Below are positions 18,554 to 26,082 of a stretch of 64,000 nucleotides of DNA, piece by piece (position 1 is the stretch's first letter; the number at the start of each line of letters is the position of its first letter). This DNA is from an uncultured Paraprevotella sp. (GTDB lineage: Bacteria; Bacteroidota; Bacteroidia; Bacteroidales; Bacteroidaceae). The stretch covers positions 62,001 to 126,000 of the forward strand of contig URKA01000002.1 of NCBI GenBank assembly GCA_900548345.1, written 5' to 3'. A model generated the notes under the pieces. It was not told where the DNA came from. It worked only from the letters and a program-made list of their open reading frames with translations, and did no database searches. The translations under genes were made by a program, and so were the position numbers.

Positions 18554-20893
18554 ATGAATAGGAATATGATAGAGTTGCAACGATTTTTGGGAATTGCATT
18601 ATGTGTTGCCTGTGGCATGTCGGCTCAGGCGCAGACAACAGTTCAAGTAGAGACGGTTCCATTGGGAACGGTCCGATTGACAGACGGTCCTTTCAAACAT
18701 GCCGAGGACATGGACATCTGCTATATGCTTGCCCTTGATGCCGACCGCCTGTTGGCTCCTTATCTGAAAGAAGCTGGACTGAAACCGAAGGCTTCCAATT
18801 ATACCAACTGGGAGAATACCGGACTGGACGGACACATCGGCGGGCATTATCTTTCGGCTCTTTCTTATATGTATGCGGCAACGGGAAACAAGGAAATAGA
18901 GTCCCGCCTGGATTATGTGTTGTCTGAAATGAAACGCTGTCAGGATGCTGCCGGCGACGGTTATCTGTGCGGTGTTCCCGCGGGTCGTAAGATTTGGAAC
19001 GAGATAGCATCCGGCAATATCCGTGCGGCTTCTTTCGGGTTGAACGACAGATGGGTTCCGCTTTATAATATCCATAAGACCTTTGCCGGCTTGCGCGATG
19101 CTTATCTGATAGCCGGACGGAAAGATGCCAAAGAGATGTGGTTGGCATTGACCGACTGGATGGTGCGTCTGACGGAAGGATTGTCGGACGGGCAGATACA
19201 GCAGATGTTGGCGAGCGAGCACGGCGGGCTGAATGAAGTTTTTGCCGATGCGGCGGCGCTTACGGGAAAAGAGGAATATCTGGACATGGCGCGCCGCTTC
19301 TCCCATCGTTCCATCCTTGAGCCGCTTGTCGGTCATCGTGACGAACTGACAGGAAAGCATGCCAATACACAGATTCCGAAGGTTATCGGCTTCAAACGTA
19401 TTGCAGATGTGGAGCACAATGCGGAATGGGATGATGCGGCCCGTTTCTTCTGGCGTACGGTGGTTGACAACCGCAGCATATCCATCGGTGGGAACAGTGT
19501 CCGTGAGCATTTTCATCCTGCAAACGATTTCTCTTCCATGCTGACCAGCGAGCAGGGACCGGAGACCTGCAATACATATAATATGTTGCGGCTGACCAAG
19601 ATGCTCTATCAGACCAGTGGCGATGCACATTATATGGATTTTTACGAGAGGGCTTTGTTCAATCATATCTTGTCCACCGTCAATCCCGTACAGGGCGGTT
19701 TCGTGTATTTTACCCCGATGCGGTCCGGGCATTATCGGGTGTATTCGCAGCCGCAGACCAGCTTTTGGTGTTGTGTGGGCTCCGGACTTGAAAACCATGC
19801 CAAATACGGAGAGATGATATACGGATGCCGGAAAGGCGGTTTGTATGTCAATCTGTTTATTCCTTCCACTTTGAAATGGAACGGTATGGAAATCGCGCAG
19901 GTAACGGGCTTTCCGGAAGAAGAGGCTACGACCATCGTGATGGCGGAAGGCAGGAAGAAGAAGTTCACTTTGTTCTTGCGCATACCGGAATGGACGAATG
20001 TGCAGGATATGGCTGTAACCGTTAATGACGAGCCGGTTCCACTTCAGGTGTCGGACGGCTATGTGGCGGTGGAGCGTGTATGGAAAAAGGGCGACCGGCT
20101 CAGACTGACCCTTCCCATGTCATTGCGTGTGGCGGAACTTCCTGATCATTCGGACAATGTCTCGTTGATGTATGGACCGGTAGTGCTTGCGGCAAAACTT
20201 TCCGTACAAGACCAGAAAGGAATGTATGCCGATGACAGCCGTGGAGGGCATATCGCTTCCGGACCTCAGGTGCCTTTGCAGGACATGCCGGAGATTGTCG
20301 GTGACAAAGAACATATCCTGAGCCATGTGCATAAGGATGAAAAGAAACCTTTGACTTTCAGGCTTACCGGTGTCACACCGGAACGTTACGAAGGAATGAC
20401 ATTGGAGCCTTTCAACAGGCTGCACGAATGTCGTTACATGGTATATTGGCCGGTCGTAAGCCCTGAACGGCTGAAAGAACGGCAGGAAAGAATGGAACGT
20501 GAGGAAAAGGAGCGGATGGCTCTTGAAAGTCAGACTGTGGACAAGGTGGTTTGCGGAGAGCAACAACCGGAAAGCGACCATTTTGTCAGGATGGAACAGG
20601 TGGTTACTGGAGACAGGCAAGGACGCCGGTGGCGCAAGGCGGTGAAGAAAGGATGGTTTGAATATGAAATGAAAGCCGGACAAAAGGTGCGTATTCTTTA
20701 TGAGGCTCAGGACAAGGCTTCCGCACTGGTTTCGGTGAACGGGAAGACCGTCGGTCAGCTTGAAAAAGGAAATGGAACGGCCCTGTTTGAACTTCCTGAC
20801 GCTCTGTCGGGAGAGGAGAAGGTGCGTATCCGCATTGCTGCAGCAGATGACAAGGAAACTCCCGCCGTATATGAAGTGCGGATGATGAAGTGA
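18554..20893 (+). CDS. GH127/GH146-type beta-L-arabinofuranosidase (DUF1680)
   Basis: A 779-residue secreted protein with a signal peptide cut near MSAQAQ. The (alpha/alpha)6 barrel carries the DUF1680 signatures VRLTDGPFKHAEDMD, GLDGHIGGHYLSALS, NEVFADA, the acidic PETCNTYNM and the cysteine pair FWCCVGSGLENH. In GH127/146 a Cys is the nucleophile and nearby Cys and Glu residues hold zinc, and all are present. Extra C-terminal beta domains give the length seen in GH146-like Bacteroides proteins. It would remove beta-L-arabinofuranose; whether that occurs in the target xylan or a linked arabinan is open. It starts 9 bases after the GH115 stop. Confidence 0.88.
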   Translation: MNRNMIELQRFLGIALCVACGMSAQAQTTVQVETVPLGTVRLTDGPFKHAEDMDICYMLALDADRLLAPYLKEAGLKPKASNYTNWENTGLDGHIGGHYLSALSYMYAATGNKEIESRLDYVLSEMKRCQDAAGDGYLCGVPAGRKIWNEIASGNIRAASFGLNDRWVPLYNIHKTFAGLRDAYLIAGRKDAKEMWLALTDWMVRLTEGLSDGQIQQMLASEHGGLNEVFADAAALTGKEEYLDMARRFSHRSILEPLVGHRDELTGKHANTQIPKVIGFKRIADVEHNAEWDDAARFFWRTVVDNRSISIGGNSVREHFHPANDFSSMLTSEQGPETCNTYNMLRLTKMLYQTSGDAHYMDFYERALFNHILSTVNPVQGGFVYFTPMRSGHYRVYSQPQTSFWCCVGSGLENHAKYGEMIYGCRKGGLYVNLFIPSTLKWNGMEIAQVTGFPEEEATTIVMAEGRKKKFTLFLRIPEWTNVQDMAVTVNDEPVPLQVSDGYVAVERVWKKGDRLRLTLPMSLRVAELPDHSDNVSLMYGPVVLAAKLSVQDQKGMYADDSRGGHIASGPQVPLQDMPEIVGDKEHILSHVHKDEKKPLTFRLTGVTPERYEGMTLEPFNRLHECRYMVYWPVVSPERLKERQERMEREEKERMALESQTVDKVVCGEQQPESDHFVRMEQVVTGDRQGRRWRKAVKKGWFEYEMKAGQKVRILYEAQDKASALVSVNGKTVGQLEKGNGTALFELPDALSGEEKVRIRIAAADDKETPAVYEVRMMK

Positions 20894-20959
20894 GTCGTGT
20901 GAAAGCGGAAAGGCCGTACTTGATGAAGAGAACACATGTTATTAATCAATATCAAACTA

Positions 20960-23458
20960 ATGAATTTAAAAATGAGACTTTTAGGAAAATCAGGACTGAT
21001 AGGATGCTCCATGCTTTTTGCCTCAGCCTATATGGCGGCGCAGAACCCTGTGGTACAGACCTGGTATACGAGCGACCCGGCCCCGATGGTGCATGACGGT
21101 ACGCTTTATCTGTATACCGGACATGATGAAGATAAAGCCGATTTCTTCTGGATGCAGGAGTGGCGCGTATATTCCACAACGGATATGGTCAACTGGACCG
21201 ACCACGGTTCGCCGCTTGCCTTGGAGGACTTTGCCTGGGCTGATGACCGTGCCTGGGCGGCGCAGTGTATCGAACGCAACGGAAAATTCTATTGGTATAT
21301 CTGTGCGCACTCGAAACTGACGAATGCCATGGCAATCGGTGTGGCCGTAGGTGACTCGCCGACCGGTCCGTTCCGCGATGCCATCGGCAAACCTTTGGCG
21401 GACGGTAATTGGGATTATATCGACCCCACCGTATTCATCGATGACGACGGACAGGCGTGGCTGTACTGGGGAAATCCTCGTATCTATTATGCCAAACTGA
21501 ACGATGACATGATTTCCCTGAAAGGTGAGGTCGGTTTGTTGGACCAGACCGTGGAAGGATTTGGCGCTCCCGACCCTAAAGAACGGAAGAAGGAAGTGAA
21601 ATACAAGGATTGTTATACGGAAGGTCCCTGGGTCAGCAAACGGGGAGGGAAGTATTACCTGCTGTATGCAGCCGGAGGTGTGCCGGAACATATTGCCTAT
21701 TCCATGAGTGATACACCGACCGGACCATGGAAATACATGGGCGAGATCATGCCTTTGCAGGATACGGGTTCGTTTACCAATCACTGCGGTGTAGTGGATT
21801 ATAAAGGGCATTCCTATTTTGCCTACCATACGGGGAAACTGCCCGGAGGCGGAGGTTTCGGGCGCAGTGTGGCGATAGAAGAGTTCAAATACAACGATGA
21901 CGGAACGTTCCCGATTATCAATGCTACGAAAGAGGGGGTGAAACCGATAGGTACGTTGAATCCCTATTGTCGTGTGGAGGCGGAAACGATGGCTTATTCT
22001 GCCGGTGTGAAGTCGGAACCGAATGCCCTGGGAGGCGTATACATCTCGGAGATTCACAACGGTGACTATATAAAGGTACGCGAGGTTGATTTCGGCCGTC
22101 CTGAGAAAACATTGCGTTTCTCGGCATCATTGGCATCTGCCCTGAGAGGCGGAACCATCGATGTTTGTCTTGACAGTATCGGTGGCAAGGTGATTGCATC
22201 CGTATCGGTGGGCACTACCGGTGGTTGGGAGAACTGGCGGACGGTGACAACGGATAAGGTTGAGGCGGTCAGCGGTGTGCATGACATCTATTTTGTCTTC
22301 AAAGGTCGTAAGGGATGCAAACTGTTCAACTTCGACTGGTGGAGCTTTTCGAAAGAAGAGCCCCGGTCGGTCGTGAGCTTTACGGAAGCGGCTTCCAATA
22401 ATGTTCCGGGCAATGATTTTCCGCGGCTTGACAAGGAGCGCCGTGCCTATTTCCGTCTGTCGGCACCTCAGGCACGATGTGTGGAGGTGGATATTTGCGG
22501 AAAGCGTTATCCGATGGAACGGGATGCCAACGGAGTGTGGACTGGCAGTACCGAGCCGCTGGCAGTCGGTTTCCACTATTATTTCCTGCTGGTGGATGGC
22601 GTTTCGGTCGTAGACCCTGCCGTGTACACCTATTTCGGATGTTGCCGTATGTCGGGAGGCATAGAAGTGCCGGAAGGGGAGGAAGGGAATTATTACCGTC
22701 CCCAACAGGGTATACCTCACGGACAAGTGCGCAGCTGTTCCTACTATTCCGCTTCACAGAAGGAGTTCCGCCGTGCGATGGTCTATACTCCGGCAGAGTA
22801 TGAGCGGAAAACGAAAAAACGCTATCCGGTGCTTTACCTGCAACATGGAATGGGAGAGGATGAAACGGGATGGAGCACGCAAGGTTGCATGCAGCATATC
22901 ATGGACAATCTGATTGCATCCGGTGAATGTGAACCCATGATAGTGGTGATGGAGAGCGGGGATGTCCAGGCACCGTTCCGTCCGCGCCGGGGCAAGAATG
23001 TGGATGAAGAACGCAATCAGTACGGTGCGTCTTTCTATGATGTGATGCTGAATGACTTGATTCCTATGATAGACGCGACCTTCCGTACCAAGACCGGTCG
23101 CGACAACCGTGCCATGGCAGGTTTGTCGTGGGGAGGCCATCAGACCTTCCACACCGTATTGCCCAATATGGACAAGTTCTCGTATATCGGGACGTTTAGC
23201 GGTGCTTTGTTCGGTGTAGACGTGAAGACCTGTTTCAACGGAGTGTTTGCCGATGCCGGCAAGTTCAATAAGGACATCCATTATTTCTTTATGGGATGTG
23301 GTTCGGAAGAGAATTTCGGGACCAACCGCATGGTGTCCGATTTGAAGGCATTGGGCATCGACGTGGAGTATTACGTTTCGCCCGGCACCGCACATGAATG
23401 GCTGACTTGGCGCCGTTGTCTGAAAGAGTTTGTTCCGCATTTGTTTAAGAAACAATAA
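20960..23458 (+). CDS. GH43-CBM6-CE1 fusion (arabinofuranosidase/feruloyl esterase)
   Basis: A bifunctional 832-residue protein. ATG 20960 is preferred to 20936 because it is closer to the signal peptide (LLGKSGLIGCSMLFASAYMA). Residues ~28-335 form a GH43 propeller (TSDPAPMVHDG with the base Asp, DYIDPTVFIDDDG, CYTEGPWVSKRGG with the acid Glu). Residues ~345-475 are a CBM6 (RVEAETMAYSAG, FDWWSF). An E-set esterase N-terminal domain follows, then a CE1 alpha/beta hydrolase with LQHGMGEDETGW, nucleophile Ser723 in AGLSWGGHQT and catalytic His in GTAHEWLTW. Joining sugar- and ester-cleaving domains fits feruloylated arabinose side chains. Which bond each half cuts is inferred. Confidence 0.9.
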   Translation: MNLKMRLLGKSGLIGCSMLFASAYMAAQNPVVQTWYTSDPAPMVHDGTLYLYTGHDEDKADFFWMQEWRVYSTTDMVNWTDHGSPLALEDFAWADDRAWAAQCIERNGKFYWYICAHSKLTNAMAIGVAVGDSPTGPFRDAIGKPLADGNWDYIDPTVFIDDDGQAWLYWGNPRIYYAKLNDDMISLKGEVGLLDQTVEGFGAPDPKERKKEVKYKDCYTEGPWVSKRGGKYYLLYAAGGVPEHIAYSMSDTPTGPWKYMGEIMPLQDTGSFTNHCGVVDYKGHSYFAYHTGKLPGGGGFGRSVAIEEFKYNDDGTFPIINATKEGVKPIGTLNPYCRVEAETMAYSAGVKSEPNALGGVYISEIHNGDYIKVREVDFGRPEKTLRFSASLASALRGGTIDVCLDSIGGKVIASVSVGTTGGWENWRTVTTDKVEAVSGVHDIYFVFKGRKGCKLFNFDWWSFSKEEPRSVVSFTEAASNNVPGNDFPRLDKERRAYFRLSAPQARCVEVDICGKRYPMERDANGVWTGSTEPLAVGFHYYFLLVDGVSVVDPAVYTYFGCCRMSGGIEVPEGEEGNYYRPQQGIPHGQVRSCSYYSASQKEFRRAMVYTPAEYERKTKKRYPVLYLQHGMGEDETGWSTQGCMQHIMDNLIASGECEPMIVVMESGDVQAPFRPRRGKNVDEERNQYGASFYDVMLNDLIPMIDATFRTKTGRDNRAMAGLSWGGHQTFHTVLPNMDKFSYIGTFSGALFGVDVKTCFNGVFADAGKFNKDIHYFFMGCGSEENFGTNRMVSDLKALGIDVEYYVSPGTAHEWLTWRRCLKEFVPHLFKKQ

Positions 23459-23465
23459 AGAAACG

Positions 23466-25412
23466 ATGGATATAAAAAAGAAAATGTGGGTCGGCATCCT
23501 GTTGGGGATGGGAATGGCGGCGAGTGCCGGTAATGTAAATATATCCAGTCCGGACGGTAAACTGGTCGTGACGGTGTCGGATGACGGGGGCGTCCCCTCG
23601 TACACCATCAATTATGGGGATGAAGTGTTCCTGAAACCCTCTCCGTTAGGATTGTCTACCAATCTGGGCGATTATGCCCGTGACATGGCTTTGGGACAGG
23701 TGGCAAAGTCCGTAACCGTTGAGGAGACCTATACGTTGCATACCATCAAGCAAAGTATCGTCAATTATACGGCTACCGAGACCGTATGTCCGTTCATGCA
23801 GCAGGGGAAGCATATATATGATGTGGTTTTCCGGGTGAGCAACCACGATGTGGCTTTTCAATACAGGCTGTATCCGCAGGGAGATACCCGTTGCTGCATA
23901 GTCCGGCAGGAAGCCACTTCATTTGTTTTGCCGGAGGGGAGCACGACTTTCCTGTGCCCGCAAAGCAAGCCGATGGGAGGCTTTGCCCGGACGTCACCCA
24001 GTTATGAGACATCCTATACGGTGGATGATGCGTTGGGGAAAAACGGATGGGGAGAAGGGTATACCTTCCCCTGTCTTTTCCGCAACGGTGACAAAGGTTG
24101 GGTGTTGATTTCCGAAACCGGAGTCAACGGGCGGTATTGCGCAAGCCGTCTGATTGGGCATCCCGACGGTTCATATACCATCGGTTTTCCCCAACCGGGA
24201 GAAAACAACGGATATGGCACGGTGGAGCCGGCGCTCGCCTTGCCGGGAGAAACACCTTGGCGTACGCTGACAGTCGGCGACAACCTGGCTCCGATTGTTG
24301 AAACCACGGTACCTTTCGATTTGGTCAGCCGTCAATATCCGGCTTCGTGCGACTATATTTACGGTAAAGGTTCATGGAGTTGGATTATCGGCATGGACGG
24401 TAGCACGCGTTTTGACGAGCAGAAACGTTACATCGACTTCTCGGCGGCAATGGGCTGGCAGTCTGTGTTGGTGGATGCGCTGTGGGATACCCAGATAGGT
24501 CGTGACAGAATAAAGGAATTGGCTGAATATGGGAAGACTAAAGGTGTTGCGTTATATCTTTGGTACAACTCAAACGGTCATTGGAACGATGCGCCGCAGG
24601 GACCGCGCGGAATCATGGACAATGCCATAGCCCGGCGTCGTGAGATGAAATGGATGCAAAGCGTGGGCATCCGCGGCATCAAGGTGGACTTCTTCGGCGG
24701 AGACAAGCAGGTGACCATGCAGCTTTACGAAGATATTCTTGCCGATGCCAATGATTACGGATTGCTGGTGATATTCCATGGCTGTACTCTGCCGCGCGGG
24801 TGGGAACGCATGTATCCCAATTTTGTGGCGAGCGAGGCCGTTCTGGCCAGTGAGAACCTGCACTTTTCGCAGGGCAGTTGCGATAACGAAGCGTTCAATG
24901 CCACCTTGCATCCTTTTATCCGCAACACGGTGGGTAGCATGGATTTCGGGGGCAGCACATTGAACAAGTATTACAATGCCAACAATGCTTCGGGCACACG
25001 GAGAGTGACTTCTGATGTGTTTGCCTTGGCTACGGCAGTATTGTTCCAAAGTTCCGTGCAGCATTTTGCCATGGCACCCAACAATCTGACCGATGCGCCG
25101 GCATGGGCGGTGGATTTTATGAAGACCGTTCCGACCCAGTGGGACGAAACCCGGTTGATCGACGGCTATCCCGGCAAATACGTGGTATTGGCACGACGTC
25201 ATGCCGGTGTATGGTATGTGGCGGGAGTGAATGCCCAGAAAGAGCCGGTGAAGCTGAAACTGAAATTACCGATGTGGGCGGCAGGCGAAACACTTTCCTT
25301 GTACAGTGATGATGCCGGATTGCAGGGTAGTCTGAAACAGACGAAGACCAACAAGAAACAGGAACTTTTGGTAACGATACCGTGCAATGGCGGCATGGTG
25401 ATTGTACGATAA
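23466..25412 (+). CDS. GH97 glycoside hydrolase, probably retaining alpha-galactosidase
   Basis: ATG 23466 follows the preceding stop by 7 bases and begins the signal peptide (MDIKKKMWVGILLGMGMAASA); the frame's earlier ATG at 23430 lies inside the previous gene. GH97 features: N-terminal sandwich (ISSPDGKLVVTVSDD), barrel with MGWQSVLVDALWD, YLWYNSNGHWNDAP and GIKVDFFGGDKQ, and an MDFGGSTLN region. In GH97, retaining alpha-galactosidases carry an Asp nucleophile at the barrel position seen here (KVDF), while inverting SusB-type alpha-glucosidases do not, so alpha-galactosidase is preferred. Last gene of the operon; it could remove galactose caps from complex xylan. Confidence 0.9.
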   Translation: MDIKKKMWVGILLGMGMAASAGNVNISSPDGKLVVTVSDDGGVPSYTINYGDEVFLKPSPLGLSTNLGDYARDMALGQVAKSVTVEETYTLHTIKQSIVNYTATETVCPFMQQGKHIYDVVFRVSNHDVAFQYRLYPQGDTRCCIVRQEATSFVLPEGSTTFLCPQSKPMGGFARTSPSYETSYTVDDALGKNGWGEGYTFPCLFRNGDKGWVLISETGVNGRYCASRLIGHPDGSYTIGFPQPGENNGYGTVEPALALPGETPWRTLTVGDNLAPIVETTVPFDLVSRQYPASCDYIYGKGSWSWIIGMDGSTRFDEQKRYIDFSAAMGWQSVLVDALWDTQIGRDRIKELAEYGKTKGVALYLWYNSNGHWNDAPQGPRGIMDNAIARRREMKWMQSVGIRGIKVDFFGGDKQVTMQLYEDILADANDYGLLVIFHGCTLPRGWERMYPNFVASEAVLASENLHFSQGSCDNEAFNATLHPFIRNTVGSMDFGGSTLNKYYNANNASGTRRVTSDVFALATAVLFQSSVQHFAMAPNNLTDAPAWAVDFMKTVPTQWDETRLIDGYPGKYVVLARRHAGVWYVAGVNAQKEPVKLKLKLPMWAAGETLSLYSDDAGLQGSLKQTKTNKKQELLVTIPCNGGMVIVR

Positions 25413-25453
25413 ATATTTCCGGATGTGCCTTCCGGCACGGTGAGAAAACCAAG

Positions 25454-25493
25454 AACAGGAGATAAACTGCGATAAGCGAGTTTATCTCCTGTT
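25454..25493. terminator. Strong hairpin downstream of GH97, possibly bidirectional
   Basis: Perfect 15-bp inverted repeat AACAGGAGATAAACT (25454-25468) and AGTTTATCTCCTGTT (25479-25493) with a 10-base loop, 41 bases after the GH97 stop. On the - strand it is followed by CTTGGTTTTCTC, so it could also end a - strand transcript starting near 25590. Confidence 0.7.
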
Positions 25494-25604
25494 GCTTGTT
25501 CAGAAATCTTTTACCTTAAGACCAATACCTCAAAAAACACATTAACCTAACCTAATCTAAATTTAAATTCTTAACTTAAATCTTCTGTCAACGATACAAA
25601 GTTA
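25454..25604 (-). ncRNA. Candidate small RNA between convergent operons
   Basis: On the - strand, TAACTTTG (25597-25604) fits the Bacteroides -7 box and is followed by about 100 bases of AT-rich, non-coding sequence that ends at the perfect 15-bp hairpin 25454-25493 and a T-rich stretch. No credible reading frame lies between. Promoter, leader and terminator together suggest a ~130-140 nt transcript. No -33 TTTG is seen at the usual distance, and expression is unproven. Confidence 0.3.
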
Positions 25605-25846
25605 AGCGGTTTTTCTTCTTCCTTTTTTCCTGTACGTCACACTTTTTTTTGCTGGGATATGTTTTTTCATGTGATTTGCGGACATGAAACATTGGGGCAT
25701 GGATTTGTTACACACTAAAAAAAACGCTTGGATGGTGTTTGAAGATTCTTCCGGATGGCATGGCACGGAATGTATAACCTTCCGGATGGTGTTTTGTTCG
25801 GATTGTAACGTGCATTGATTCAGTTGTTTATGATGGCTAAAAAGTG

Positions 25847-25912
25847 TACCTGTTGTCAATGGATTCTGCACAGGTCGCCATTTCATCGGACACAGGTCGC
25901 CATTTTCATGCT
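25847..25912. repeat. 22-bp period tandem array at a convergent junction (array A)
   Basis: Two clear copies of a unit beginning CACAGGTCGCCATTT start at 25869 and 25891, exactly 22 bases apart. A diverged unit one period earlier (25847) has the core flipped from ACAGGT to ACCTGT. The rest of the 670-base gap (25413-26082) holds the two hairpins noted separately, the candidate small RNA and AT-rich sequence; a 151-codon - strand frame across it has no recognisable content and is not called. Confidence 0.6.
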
Positions 25913-26020
25913 TACGGAGCGGCGTTTTGATACGGGTAGTTTTGATGCGTACGAACATGCGTGTGTGGAGGTGACGGACCGCAAAACAGACTTTGGGATT
26001 CGGGCCTAAGGGATAGAATA

Positions 26021-26064
26021 AACCGCAGTGAAGATACATGTAAGACAACATCTTCACTGCGGTT
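26021..26064 (-). terminator. Hairpin terminator of the GH30-GH43 gene
   Basis: Perfect 15-bp inverted repeat AACCGCAGTGAAGAT (26021-26035) and ATCTTCACTGCGGTT (26050-26064) with a 14-base loop, 19 bases beyond the stop codon of the - strand gene, followed on that strand by TATTCTATCC. Confidence 0.7.
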
Positions 26065-26082
26065 CGGAGAGGGTGTTTCCCT

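Noticed and set aside
25602..26057. A 151-codon - strand frame in the gap after GH97
   Set aside because: Composition is erratic, it crosses the 22-bp repeat and hairpin, and no homology or start context is seen.
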